Shown one piece after another: positions 38,001-50,100 of a DNA stretch of 64,000 nucleotides (the first letter of the stretch is position 1; the number at the start of each line of letters is the position of its first letter). Source of the stretch: Varroa destructor (lineage: Eukaryota > Arthropoda > Arachnida > Mesostigmata > Varroidae). Both the position numbers and the translations under genes were made by a program. Under the pieces are notes generated by a model. It searched no databases, had not been told where the DNA came from, and was given only the letters and a program-made list of their open reading frames with translations. The stretch spans positions 41,873,119 through 41,937,118 of the forward strand of contig NW_019211457.1 in assembly GCF_002443255.2 (NCBI RefSeq), in the 5' to 3' direction.

Positions 38001-41000
38001 AGCTAGGGGGTATCGGTGATCGATCCCCATACAATCTCAGCCTTTGAGTACCTCAGGCCACTATCAAGGATCGTCGTCAGCATCGGCGCAAACCGCCGAG
38101 TAGTTTTATAATTACCGACAATCAAGTCGTCTGAAAAAAATGTTCTGATACTGCCTTTAAGCATTATTTCGGAGGAATAACCCATACCTGGTACAATACA
38201 GAGTGAGTCTTAATCAGGCTTCGAGGCCAGATAATTTGACGCGTCTTTACGCTTAATGGGCAAGCACGCTGACACTGCACCATCACGAACTTACTATTAC
38301 CTTTTATATACGTCGTCTTGGCATGTTCTGCTATTTTTTTTCTCTCGAACTCTTGCTATTCTATTATCTCTCTGGGGTAGTTCTGCTTCTTTTAGATACG
38401 AATAGATACTTTGTTGAGTCTTCGACTGTTAATGCTCTGCTTCAGGCGTTCGCGCACTCAACATATTGATTGTCTTTTAGCAGACAGTGGATATGTGGAC
38501 TATTAGGTTGGAGGGAATCAGAGCAGGGGATATTCTGCCTGGCAAAACTATGACCTCTAACAAGAGTTTGCACGCAACCGGAGGATCATTCGCCCAGCTC
38601 GAACAAGAAGGTAACTCCTAGAACGGGCGTGGGCCGTCAAGAAAGAGCAACTGCCTAAATGTTTCGGACACCGCCAGCGAAATCGCAAATTGGTATTCTG
38701 CTATAGCCTGTAGAGAGAAAATCAGCCAGCCCCTTGTCCTATATTCTATAGCAAAAACGGCGATTGTCAGGCAAAAGAAAAATGGCCTGTTGATCCTTTG
38801 TCAGTTGAGTGCTTTGCAGTTCTATAGGTCATCTTTGAAAGGAAACACCTTCTGCATTACTTACAAATTTACGTACGCTCGTGCAGATAGCACGAAGATA
38901 ATACGGATTCAAGTTTATCCTTATGAAATAGTATAAATTATTAAACAGCAAACTCTTTCCGATAACGATTTTAGTTGATAATAAATGTCTTATTTGTATC
39001 GTTCTAAAAATGTTATCTACGCGTGTTCGCTTATACCAGTAGCGTAATTAAAGCTACTGTTTGTTTTTCACGTCATATTTGTTTAATCCGTATGTTGATA
39101 GTTGTTTTTTTTTTCATTAAGACACACTTTAATGTCAGTGCGCTGTCGAATTAGTATGTGTGTGGCTTGTTATTGTCTCTGGTTACAAACATTGATTAGG
39201 GCAGACAGTAATTGACCGCTATTCGATCAGGGTTGCCGGTCGCTTTCCAGCTCGGCTCTTTCTTCCCACATATATAAGCTTTTAGCTGACCAATGGACAC
39301 AGGACTTGCAGGTTTACAAGGTAGCTGCGTCTACAATGCCTTACACCCCGTAATGTTTTCACGAATAATTGGCAATTGAAGTAAACAAAAGTTCTTTTGT
39401 TCGAAATCTAGAGCACTGCTAAGTTAATCCACCTTGAAGGTGACTAGATAATAAAATGATCATAGCGAGGAAGACATCACTCCAAAGACGAATCGTGACC
39501 AGTCGTTTAAACAAATGACTATTAAGTTTATTTACTCATTTGTCACCGCGGCCGGCGCAGTGATCGTTTTAGCCTCTCTCTGAATAGAGATTGTTGATTT
39601 GTTCGACCGATAACGCGCTCTTTACCCTTACGTGCGTCATATGCAGTGTGACATGTCCGTTGCAACAATATGCCACAGTGATATTGGGAACATCTATATT
39701 TAGATGCTGGATATCACATAATTTAATCGTTTTGTATTGAAGCAGCTGCAAGGTGAAACTAATAGCAGTTCAACGCGCGGCACAACACGAACGATCGTTT
39801 TTCCACACAAAAGTTCAGTGATCTTTTCCAATATGGCTGACACTACACTCGAACGGTATTGTAGTGGATCTTACATATTAGTCAGAACAAATCGAAATTG
39901 ATCTTGTCCATGAGTTCCAGAAATAATAGATTCAATATAATAGGCTTATTGTACAGTATCTATATTCTCAGCTCCATGGAAAGGTCGGCAGATTTCATCC
40001 TTAAAGTACATAGATATTTTCTGTTTTCTACCGCCTCTGTGGTTGCTGTTTATTCTAACCCCCCGTTGTCCTTTTCCTCTAGTTCTAGACTCTTTCTTGT
40101 TCGCCTTATCTTCACGCCCAATGGGCCTTTTCAAACTCGCTCTCGGTACGCCGAAGGTCCATTTTGTGCAACGAATCGCAAGTTTCGAACCTGCCCCAGC
40201 GTAAGCGTCTCGTTGCGACATACCACACTCATTTCGGGACCCACGAAGGGCAGCTGAAGCGGCGGGCAACGACCACGAGATCTTTTCTTTCCTGCTTCTT
40301 TTTGCCTTTTGGGTATCTGTGCGTTCATTGAGTTGTTTCGTACGTACAGAACTGCCGTATGAAGAAAACTGTTAAAATGAACCGGTTGAATGCCCTCTAT
40401 GTGCAGCCGTATCTACCATTCAACGTTACTTCTTGCCCCCTGTTTACCGTGATGCACGAACCCATGTTGGTAGGATGGCTTTGATTGCAAGGTTACTATG
40501 CCACTGTCACCCATTCGGGCTCGAACGTCGCGCTCAGTGAGACTTTGCTTTCTCTTATGTCCTATGCTAGCCCGCATGAATTTGTTTCCTTGATGAAGAA
40601 TTCCTGCCAATACTGGGGTGTTGCGTACAAAATTCAAACAGGACAAACTTCACATTTGTCCTGCGCGTAAAGCGGCTTACATTAATTGCATTTATTATTG
40701 TTGTTGTTGCTAATCGTTATTCTATTCTTGTTTCTGCTATGACGTCTGCTAATACCTGCCCCCTTTGTCTCACTTTCGGTCACAATGCTTTATGTGGCGT
40801 CCCTTCGAATGAGCAGTCCTTTCTTCCCTCAGCTACCCGAGCATCGGGATAGCGCCAACCTATCAAGCAGCTAGCAACTTCCGGTGGAAATTTTCGCTTG
40901 TTATCAAGGTGCATGCGAACTCCTTGAAAATACGAGGTGGCAAAAATGCCTTCAGAGACGTAGCTTGCTTTTCATCGCCACTGGGCATTACTACCGCCGC

Positions 41001-42069
41001 CATCATCGTCGAAACTGTCCCTTTGTTTCGCTACCCGTGTAAACTAACAAGTTAATGAGTCAAAGCAAAATTATTGGAAAAGCGCGCGTTTCTAACAAGT
41101 GACAGGGGCCTATCAGATACGCAAGCAGAAACAATTGGCCGAGCTTTGAACCGTGGAAAGGCTACGAATCTGTAGAAAAAAACGCGAGGATTCGATGGGG
41201 AGAAAAACCAAAAAGCTGGCCGCCCCTACAGAAGAAAAGAAAGATGACAGCAGGATACGAAGGTGTTTTTGGGGCGAAGGGGTAGTCGAAAAAGGTTAGC
41301 CGAACGTTGATAGTGGTAGTGTAATTTTTCGTTGAAACCATCAAATGATTGGTAACCGTATAATTGCATGGACAACTGGCAATATTGGCATTTAACGTGC
41401 ATAGCTGGGGGCTCAGGTACCTGACAAGCAGATAAATAATTGCGATCGTTTTCGTTTGATCGATTCCGTGAGACATTATATAATGACTTATTACAGCAGT
41501 CTGATAGGATGGCCACATACATGATATACCTCATCCACTCCATAAAGGAAAAAGAGTAGGTATACAAAACTAATCGTTGAATTTTTACAAAATGTGAGGA
41601 TCAATGTTGTGTTGTTCAACGAAGATACATATTGACTGACGACATATAGCACGTTCTTAAGTCGACCATTTGGAACAAAGTAACTTATAAGTTCTTGTCT
41701 ATTTTTAGATTGTTTAATTTTCTAATAGCATACTATGCTGAAGTGCATTATGCTAGACTCTGAGCATAGCAAATCTTTAACACTATATGTCACACATACA
41801 TATACTTATACAAATTCGCGGCCGAGAACGGCGCGCATCTTATTGTATTTCGAGTCCTTGTAAGAAGGTACCTCTCCGCGGTGTTCATGATATTATTAAT
41901 AGTTTCAGAACAAATCCTGTTACATATTCCTCTCTACGTTACTCCTTCTTAAATGTTATTCATGGCAACTTTGCCATTAAGCCCCCGCTAGACATATATT
42001 TGCCAGAGCACCGCTATCGACAATAGTCGGGAAACACACACACCATACAGTTCTGAGATAAGAAAGCAC
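35026..42069 (+). other. Large LMO intron (or 3' flank of the short form), first part
   Basis: If the last exon at 43440 is right, this is part of an 8436-base intron. It holds a GC-richer block at about 35.53-36.45 kb with open frames on both strands (up to 190 codons, - strand 35943-36515) that encode low-complexity sequence of no known family. I saw no further LIM-like or homeobox-like exon. Confidence 0.45.
35169..35174 (+). promoter_or_regulatory. Candidate polyadenylation signal, short LMO form
   Basis: AATAAA sits 144 bases after the read-through stop at 35025 and is followed within about 20 bases by a T-rich run (cgtttttcacc) and later gacttttta, as a downstream element would be. The hexamer is common by chance in AT-rich DNA; only its position gives it weight. 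Confidence 0.35.
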
Positions 42070-42500
42070 CCGCCTCCAAGGCGCCTGACTGCACGCTTGA
42101 ACATGCTTAGGCTCAAGCCGGCCCTGTCCCAGCGCGGTGTCAGCCCTGGTGGCGGATGCAGACATTACGCCCAGACGTTGCAATCGCTCGCTGTTCGCTT
42201 TCTACGGCGTGTGCGGCAGCGGAAGCAGGCTGCACTTGTAAGTCAGGAGGGCCTTTACGCCGACCGTGGTCCCTCCCACTGGGGCCCGAGGTGCCTGTCC
42301 CTCGTAAAGTGGCGCCTGCGCAGCGCGCACTCGGGGCGGGGCCACTAAGGGCCCTCCACCCTGCGGCTGGGCGCACTTAGGGACCCCTACAACCGGGAAC
42401 ACAGTGGCCAACTGGAGACTGACTTCGAAGGAGAACCCACGAGAACGGGCGGCCCGACCAGGCTCGTCTGTTGCACTTCGCGCTAACCAAAGCAAAGCAA
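42070..42500. other. GC-rich island in AT-rich intron, about 0.95 kb before the last LMO exon
   Basis: About 430 bases are markedly rich in G, C and CpG, with AT-rich DNA on both sides. Both strands carry overlapping frames of 70-97 codons, which is expected from low stop frequency in GC-rich DNA. It ends near a 7-base inverted repeat, cgctaac/gttagcg (42480-42506). It could be an internal CpG-rich promoter, a foreign insertion or a conserved element; no termini or family motifs are visible. Confidence 0.4.
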
Positions 42501-43439
42501 GTTAGCGAGTGACAACCGTCTGCCTACCTATCGTGCTCCTGAGTGCAGACCCCGTAACAGACTATTGTGGTACTGACAACACTGTGATGATAACAGTATT
42601 AATGATAACGCCGTGACTGTTGAGACAAGGCACCCCACATTTTTGGGGTGCAGGAAATCAGATAAGTAGCTCCACTATTACCCGCCTAGTAACTAGAAAC
42701 AGCGATACGTGTCGATAAATCGGGCAGTGAATTAAATAGCGACAAGCGGATACAATTGAAAACATCTGTCGTTTTTTTTTGTGGGGTATTTTGAGAAGTC
42801 GTGAATTTAAGTGATTGTGGTTGCTATGCTATAGTGACTGAGTCTCATGCTAGCCTCCGAGCTTTGTGTGCGAACCCCTGCGTTGTTTGGGTGTATTTTA
42901 CGGGTGTATGGTATGATAAAAAATTAAGTATATCGTGTGGAGTGTTAGTATCCGTATAGTAAAAGAAAAAAAAAAAACTATTATAGTGCATGGAACAGTA
43001 TCGATCAAGCGTACATAAATGACGACTTAGAACGCGTGGTGCGCCCCCTATATGTAAAGATATCCTATAACGTCATTAAGGTATCTTTTTTGAAACAATT
43101 CACTGAATTTCCCGAAGACCATATGCATATGTATCCGGAGGTTGTAACAAATCACTAAATGTGTATTTACTCTGTTGACTGAAGGAGCAATTTCGTAACG
43201 CTGCTATCCGTTAAACGGAATCGGGTTGTGAAATCAAATAGGTGTCACGGAAAGTGCTGATGCATAAGTGAATATTAGTAGTAATCCAAGTTATACGAAA
43301 CTACTGGATGCATAGCTGACAGGGCATCAGTTCTGTCAAAACATTTGCAGAACAAGCTCTAGCTCAACGATAAGCATCGTACTGCAATAGGATCAACAAG
43401 TCTGAAAAGAGGAAGCAAAAATCAAGCAGCTATGCGCAG
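42501..43439 (+). other. End of the presumed large LMO intron
   Basis: AT-rich DNA with a small hairpin, gcacccca/tggggtgc with a 6-base loop (42630-42651), and a poly-A run at 42966-42977. No pyrimidine tract precedes 43440, which is the main weakness of the last-exon call. Confidence 0.4.
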
Positions 43440-43644
43440 TGGAGCTACACCCCCTTCTCGTAGCAGCGGCAGTGGAGCTTCAGTGCGTCCCTACGGTCGT
43501 GGCGGGCTGGGACCCGACACCCATGGAGGACACGGTTTATATGAACCTGTGCCCGGCTCACAAGCGCCTCAACAGGCCAATGGCAATGGACCATCGTCGC
43601 AAGGTAGGCCCATAGCTAAAGCTAAGGAAAAATTTGTTTACTGA
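43440..43644 (+). CDS. Lmo: Probable last LMO exon: Gly/Ser/Pro/Gln-rich tail
   Basis: Joined to exon 4 (AG + T = Ser), this segment reads SGATPPSRSSGSGAS, continues with Gly, Pro, Gln and Asn-rich sequence, and ends FVY before TGA at 43642-43644, giving 68 residues. Support: the phase matches the 35004 donor, the composition is coding-like, and the block is clearly more GC-rich than the AT-rich DNA around it. Against: the acceptor tatgcgcag lacks a pyrimidine tract. The frame is open upstream to 43363, so other AGs in the same phase (for example exon starts at 43401, 43410 or 43416) are possible. A consensus-like donor, CAAG|gtaggc at 43604, could also make this an internal exon. No domain is visible; a disordered tail is inferred. 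Confidence 0.55.
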
Positions 43645-43881
43645 AAGGTTTTATCAGCAAACGTATATTCAGAAAATACACAATTAAGACAATGAAGTTC
43701 AACTTATCCTATTGGTCAATCGAAGCTCAAACCGATGACTTTCACTCGAAAGTTACTGAACTTACTCTTGTTTATTGAAAAGAGTCACCTATGTTTTAAC
43801 TGAAAATTGATGTCATCATGCATTACTGAGGGTAGACTTGGGACAAACATGCACACATTCGTACGCTTGTCGTCCTATCAC

Positions 43882-43914
<33 letters not shown>

Positions 43915-43953
43915 CCTTTCATTAAAAAAAAAAAAATATATATATGTATATAT
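43882..43953. repeat. (TA)n tract, A13 run and second TA tract forming an AT foldback
   Basis: A (TA)n tract with one ACA interruption (about 43882-43914), then A13 (43924-43936) and a second TA tract with one TGT interruption (to 43953). The interruptions are complementary, so the two tracts can pair into a long AT hairpin. It lies in the presumed 3' UTR of the long LMO form. Confidence 0.85.
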
Positions 43954-44194
43954 TGCGTTATAGATAAAATTTATTTTATTTAAAAAAAATTATCAACACT
44001 TGGCAATCGAAAATCAAAACAACCGATACTTTACAAGTTACTGTTTTTCTTTAACCGAACGTAGATGACGAAATGTGAGATGGCAAAGTGATAAAATCTA
44101 AATATGTATAGTTGTAAAAAGATTTGCAGCCGGTTAAATCGGCTGGTTGTATTAGATCAAATGTTCCTATCAAGGTTGTAAGCTTTTCTTTAAT

Positions 44195-44200
44195 AATAAA
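44195..44200 (+). promoter_or_regulatory. Candidate polyadenylation signal, long LMO form
   Basis: AATAAA (within taataataaagtt) is about 550 bases after the stop of the 43440-43644 exon. If used, the 3' UTR would include the AT dinucleotide tracts at 43882-43953. This is position-based support only. Confidence 0.3.
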
Positions 44201-46178
44201 GTTAAAAAACATTATTTATGTTGGGCCTAGGGTTTAACTGCCATATCGCAAGCTCTGTGGTATCCCTATGAAAAAATGTCCATACTTTGTGGCGTATCGT
44301 AAACAATGTGTTTTCTGCTTTGCCCTTTCGATGTGATGAAACGTTTGCCCTATACATTTTTTTTACGATGACTTGTTTTTCTTGACACGGTAATGTGCTA
44401 TCCATTAACTAGCTAATTCCATCCATAAGAAACTGATTACCAGCATCAGTCCGTATCGAGGACTAATGTAAGCAGAACAAGCGAATGGATGCGCTCGGTT
44501 GATTCTTCTTTGATGCATATGTGTATGTGTCTGTGTGTATTCAGGTCTGTTGTCATTTGCTTGCCATTAAAAGGGCATTGGCTTATGGACGGCAGGGGCG
44601 TGCTTCTCTCTTCGTGGAGAACTTCGAAGCCAGAGTCGCTACAAAGGTATCGAGCATTCTGTTGTTCCCTAGCTTAGAGCTCAATGTTGCAGTTACCACC
44701 ACCTCGATATGGAAAATACGGGGACGGGCTATTCCTCCAATGCAAATAGTCAATGTGAATCCTGCTTCGTATCGGGGGCAAGGGCGACTGAGCTGTGCCT
44801 AGTGCTATGAGCCATACAGTGCAGGACAAAGACGTTAGAAAGTGTTGATGTTTTTGTACACGAAGCGTGGTGTTTTTTTTGGCTGGATGCACCAAGGGAT
44901 GGGGGATGGAAACGCGGGGGCCTAGAAAGAGTGGGGCAGAATAGGTTCATGTCTCCTTGTAGCTGTTGGTCCTGCTACATATACGACGCGCACAAACGAA
45001 TGGGAGTTTTATATATACACGTCTATTCAGGGGCCCGAACAACATCTATTTATTCGCATTAGGAAAGAAGGAAAGGGCTGTGTGTATCTGAATGTCAGAA
45101 TGCAAAGCTTGTGGATAGCGGCTGCCGACGCTATGGGGTGTGAGAAGACCGCCAAACCCCATTCCCTTGGGGGTTTCTAACAAGGGTTGTGTACAGGAAA
45201 CCGAAGAAGAATAAGAAGGAGGAATCGAAGATGAACGACATTGACGATGTCAGTGAACAGTTCAAACAACACGTCGTTCTGTACTATATATACTTGAGAA
45301 ATGAAAGTTCGCATAGTTTAGAGGAGTAGTAGAAAACGGGCAATGGTTGATGGCATAGGACTTTTTCAGGACTCTACCGAGTTACTTACATACCTATGTT
45401 TACAATGCGCACAGACAACATAACACATGCAAAGAGCACCTACGCTATGCTTGAACGCGGTTTTGAGCCTGATCTTCTTTGAAGGACTGCTAAGCACAAC
45501 CGTGCACTCCAAACTGATCTCAGAGGATGATAAGTACGATGCAAATGTCAAGTACGGCACTCAGTTTAAGTTAGATTTGTTGAGAGGGTCTCACCTTTCT
45601 GAACCTCAGGTATCACAGCACGACTTGATGAGCAAATTGTACCATTTCGAAATCGGCTTTTTTTTTTCAGAACTTGATCATTAACACGTGCTATGCTATC
45701 GACTTCGTTTATACTAGTCTTAATAACAACTACCTTCCCATAACTTTGACCCCTTTTGAAGTTTCTGTACTTCACCTCAGTTTAAACATTTGTCTCATGT
45801 ACACGCTAACGGAAAAAGAGTCTACTTTTCCCTTTCGGATGGGGTCATCTCCATCATCATCTCGTTTCTCCTCTAGTCTACCTCGTTTCGTTTTTTTCTC
45901 TTCCTCATCCATGCCATCTCTGCTTTGTCAACGAGCTCAGCATTATTTAGGCCCTTCGGTTCCAGTCGTTGGCGGCTGTTGCTGCTTCAGAGCCAATCAG
46001 TTTGCCTCTGGGGTCAGTCTCGTTGAAAGCAGCTAGGCGAAGTGTCCCTTCCGAGCCCCTCAAATAGTCTCCCAACAAACCGTCGTTTCAAACTACTCGC
46101 GGTCCATCCCGCACCTCTCGGTCTGTTCTCCTACCTCTTCGGCGTTCCTTTTCTCGTCTCCCCCCCTCTGAAACCCTT

Positions 46179-46202
46179 GCGTAGCTCGTTGGCGAGCTAC
46201 GC
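46179..46202. repeat. 10-bp perfect hairpin with 4-base loop
   Basis: gcgtagctcg and cgagctacgc flank the loop ttgg. Outside, cctt (46175-46178) can pair with aagg (46207-46210) across a 4-base bulge. In a eukaryote this is not a terminator; function unknown. Confidence 0.8.
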
Positions 46203-48900
46203 GGGCAAGGAGCAGACACGGCCCTTTCCAATGGGAGCGCACTGAAGTCCGAGTAGATGATGTGGTCGTTGTTGTTGAACGGCTACTGCTGTCCGCCGCA
46301 GGAAATCAAGAGTCGAAGCGGACAACGAAAAGACCAGTCACCGGTGATGGCGGTGGGGGCGGTCTGGGAAATCTTAAAAATGTTGTCAAAAAAGTAAACA
46401 TGCAATCAAGGTTCCCCGGGGAGACGGTTGCGCGTCTGGACGCCGGCGTAGCTTCGCCGACGACCCGCTGCTTTGCTGCTTCTGGCTCTGCAGGGACTAC
46501 CGCTGCTTGAGCATGCGACCGGTAACCAACTAAGAGGGCGGACCGGTCAGTGATGACAAGCGAAACGAACGTTTCGGTTTTGAGTGGACGAGTATAAGAT
46601 GTTGCCGCCCACAATTGTTGTTGCTGATCGTGGCTATGAACAAGGCACGGCCAGATGGACATTTCAGGTTCTCGAACGTCGTCTAACTACATGTTGGTTA
46701 AAGTCATATTAGGGGGCTTATTAAGTTTTACCCCTTGGAAAGATTTGTTACGATGCAGTGTATACTGAACTAACATTGTGCAGAACCGTCTATCTATAAA
46801 AGTTTCAACTTGATTATCAATCGTTCCAATGAACCGAACTAGAAGTAATTTTTAGTAGACATTAGAACTTAAAAAATAGTGTGATTTCTTATATATTGCT
46901 GGTTAGAAAGCAAAGCAGATTAGTCTTCTTATACTGCGTAACACATAAGCTTTTGAGGTAGGTGCGGCTGGCAGATTTTCTGTGTTGTGTCCTTGAAGGC
47001 GTAATTTCGCACCATCACTGTGTTAGGTGGCGTCCTTTTAACAACGAGCATTTAAAAGTGGGCCTTGCTGCTAGGCTGTCGGTACTGGATAGAAATAATC
47101 ACCCCACTGAAGTGCTCGTTCCACTTTTCGCCGATGCATTCGCGTCTCAAGGGGCCTTATAAGGGGAGGACACTCAATACTCTGCGGCTTGCAACGGGTA
47201 GGAGGCAAGCAGAACGGATAAAGACGCACATGCTATTTAATGAAAACATTGCATTAAGACTTAGGACATGTTCGGCTAGACGTTGAAAGTTGCAGAAGTT
47301 TTTTCACATCTGAGGTTGGGTCAAGAGAAGAAGGGATAAATGGAGACTCAGGAAATAGGGGCATTTCGAGCAGCCCTTAACGACGTAGCGGGAACGTGAT
47401 GATAGGCTAGCCACCGCATATTCCCCAGCTACAACAAAAGGACAACAGTGTTAGAGATTAAAGGATAAAATAAAAATCTATTTTCTCTTTTTATAGGTGT
47501 TGCAGGTAACTAGCATGAGCCGTAAAGTTGATATTCAGCAACTTGATGGCAGACATTAATTGAAAAATAAACTTATTCCATTTTACAAAGTCTAACGACC
47601 GTAACGCTGTCGAGCCCGGCAGTTAGCGTGGTAATGTAAGGTGGGCAAGCTAATGGGCAACCTATAATGACTAGCGCAACAGCTATTTTGGATCATAATT
47701 GATATTTTTTTATTACTGGTCTGCTAGATCTGGGTTAGACGTTCTTTTTTTTTGTGTTGTTTGATATTTTAACATTTCGAGACTATGTTGCGCCAGGACG
47801 CAGTATACTTGTTCGAGGAATAAAAGCCATAACACCATTCACTAATTACCAGCTTGAATTGTAATCAAAACGACGTAATAGGACGCATACTAACGATACG
47901 TCAGTGGCCGATTCTGTGTGCATTATTTATTTAGTATCCGGTTGTCTCTATTATATGAGGATCAGTTTTGCGATGCCGACGACTCACTCTAATGTCGTCG
48001 TGTTCGCCCGTCCAGCGAGAGAGATGTAGTTCGTCATGTTGGCAGACTCGGCGGTTGGGATATACACTGCCATATACACAAACATAAACTATAATCGTTG
48101 CATATGAATGTACGCGGAACCGCCGGTCGATTGAAGCGTCCACAGTACCGTCAGCCAATGTGTTGTCTAATGGAAACTTATAGCGGGTCATAAAACAACT
48201 TGGTGATCGTAACGACCACGCTGAGCTTGAGTTAGCAGGAGTCTGAGTGAGGCTCAACTGCGAAAGCAAACGAGTGACGCCCTCAGCTATCCACCGAAGC
48301 GATGGCCAGAAACGTGCCGATGAATACCAATTGAGTCGATAGTGCCCAGTCTACGATTCGAGCTAACAGTACAGAACCGTGTTATTATTGCTGTTTGTGC
48401 GTCTACTCTCGCTGTTATTATTACTACGATTATTTTTATTGCTAAGCGGTGTAATCGCTCACGTTTTAGATTGTTCGATTACATAGTACTCCTTTGCTTT
48501 TCATCCTGTTGCTGATGCTCTCATAGCTGCTGTAGAATAGTTACTTGTTGAATAAATCCGCTATATATATAGTAGCAGATGCTTAGTTGTGAAAGCCAAA
48601 CAAGAAAATGTTACTAAAAATTTTTTATACTAATTAGACGAAAAAACTGGCTCGATATTTTTCTATAAAAATCTCCACGAAGCTTCGTCAGTAGATGTTA
48701 CCTATCAAATTCAAAATGTTTCTATAGCGTACGGTCGACACGATACGCTGCAGTGAAATTCGAATTATGGCATCAAATTATAAGATCTGCAACGTGCAAG
48801 TATTAATTTCAGATCAAAATGACATACTACAGGTAATCGATTGACATCGCGTCACAGAAGGAACACTTCATGCGTTCGTTCACCTTGTTTGCCTAACTGG

Positions 48901-50100
48901 ACTGCGAGATCTAGCCAATGCTGCCGCCTAGGTTGCTCTCCTCGGCCGCAACTTCGTGCCCGCTAAAGACGGCAGCGGCGTCCCTAACGCCCCTTCTACT
49001 GCCGCTAGCTTCTGTGCTGAAACGAGAAGCGGCTCGCAGCTTAATGGACTTGCCACCTGACTCCACCAGCTTCGAACGGGCAACCCTGTCATCGCTCACA
49101 GGTTCAGCCGGAGCAGCAGCGGCCGCGTTTTCGTACAACACCTCGGCTGCTGATGATGTTGATGGGGTGATGAAGGCTAGGGCGTAGATGGAAGCTCGTC
49201 TCCGGCTTAGAAGCCGCGGCGCCGAACTGCCGGTTTCCTCGTTTTCGTCGGCGTCAGCAGAGGAGACGGGTTCTTCAACCCAGATTCACCCTCGTTTGCC
49301 ATGTGCAAATGGATGACCGGCTTAAATCAAGTGCCGTTTGTCGGCAACTGCCAGTTGCCAGACGGGCAAAACGGGCATTTGCTAGACCTGTGCAATGACG
49401 ACGACGACGACGACGACAACGACCCGTCTTTCTTTTTCTCTCGCTCGCCCGAGATGGAAAAGCTTCCCCGACTAGGGATCACACAGTTTCGCGGAGAGCG
49501 GGCACGCCCCTTAGGACACCCCGTCGAAGCCGCCTACCCTATCCTTAACCCCAGCTTCCCTCTGGTTTAGCTGCTCACGTGGCCGTCCTACCTCTCACCT
49601 AATAGGCTCCTCTCCTCAGCTGCGTTGTTCGCAACTAGTCCTTCCAGTGCGAAGCTACAGCAGCGGTTCGCTGATCTGCCCTCCCGTCTACCTCTCCTAC
49701 AGCAGTTTGTGTTCTCGCTAGCAGCTTCAGTATTCCCTCTTTAGCATCCGCTGCTATGTCCCAAAGCTCGCTCGACTTGCGGCAACAGCTGTTGGCTACC
49801 TCTACTCCCGAACGGATACAGAGAGAACGAGGATCACGCCTTCGCCTACCTCGCTTTGTTTCACGGACACTCGGCCGTATACCGGAGTACTCTCGTATAC
49901 ACAACAAACAGATACATCGACAGCTACGCGCTAAAGTGGGGCAAGTGTCGTTTGCTACAGTATATACACTACATTACATCGACAGGGGCTGTTCGCGGGT
50001 CCGCTTGACTGACCGACGGGTTAGGCGAACCGTCATGGGGTACTTTGATGAGAGGCATCATATCGACGCTGCAGAAGCTCCGCCTTGAAACGGACGAGGA
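48901..50100. other. GC-rich patch with (GAC)7 and overlapping open frames
   Basis: About 1.2 kb richer in GC, with Ala/Ser/Leu-type low-complexity frames on both strands (48911-49187) and an Asp run encoded by (GAC)7 at 49397-49417. Other frames at 49635-50088 run on both strands. No known domain is seen. It may be a promoter or the exon of an unrecognised gene. Confidence 0.35.
49397..49417. repeat. (GAC)7 microsatellite
   Basis: Seven GAC units, then AAC GAC. In one open frame (49301-49570, +) this gives an acidic run of Asp. That frame is not otherwise recognisable. Confidence 0.95.

Larger units (their letters stand above)
32697..43644 (+). other. Lmo: Gene span: LIM-only (LMO/Beadex-type) gene, five-exon model
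   Basis: The coding model joins 32720-32937, 33124-33261, 34509-34634, 34944-35003 and 43440-43644, giving 248 residues; an alternative end at 35025 gives 187. LIM1 covers about residues 63-116 and LIM2 about 127-180, joined by a short linker (YLRLYGSSGR). Zinc ligands are C63, C66, H84, C87, C90, C93, C113, D116, then C127, C130, H149, C152, C155, C158, C177, D180. Family knowledge: LMO proteins bind LDB/Chip in the nucleus and titrate it from LIM-homeodomain factors; they do not bind DNA themselves. No homeobox exon was found in the window, which favours LMO over a LIM-homeodomain protein. LIM2 is nearer the LMO1-3/Beadex type than LMO4. The LIM part is secure; the 5' end and the last exon are inferred. 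Confidence 0.88.
43954..48900. other. Region without a recognised gene after the LMO gene
   Basis: This contains GC-richer patches at about 44.5-45.0 and 45.8-46.6 kb, a hairpin at 46179-46202, and short AT palindromes such as ctatatatatag near 48563. Frames (for example 45427-45684, + strand, with a hydrophobic start) match no known family and are of chance length. Confidence 0.5.
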
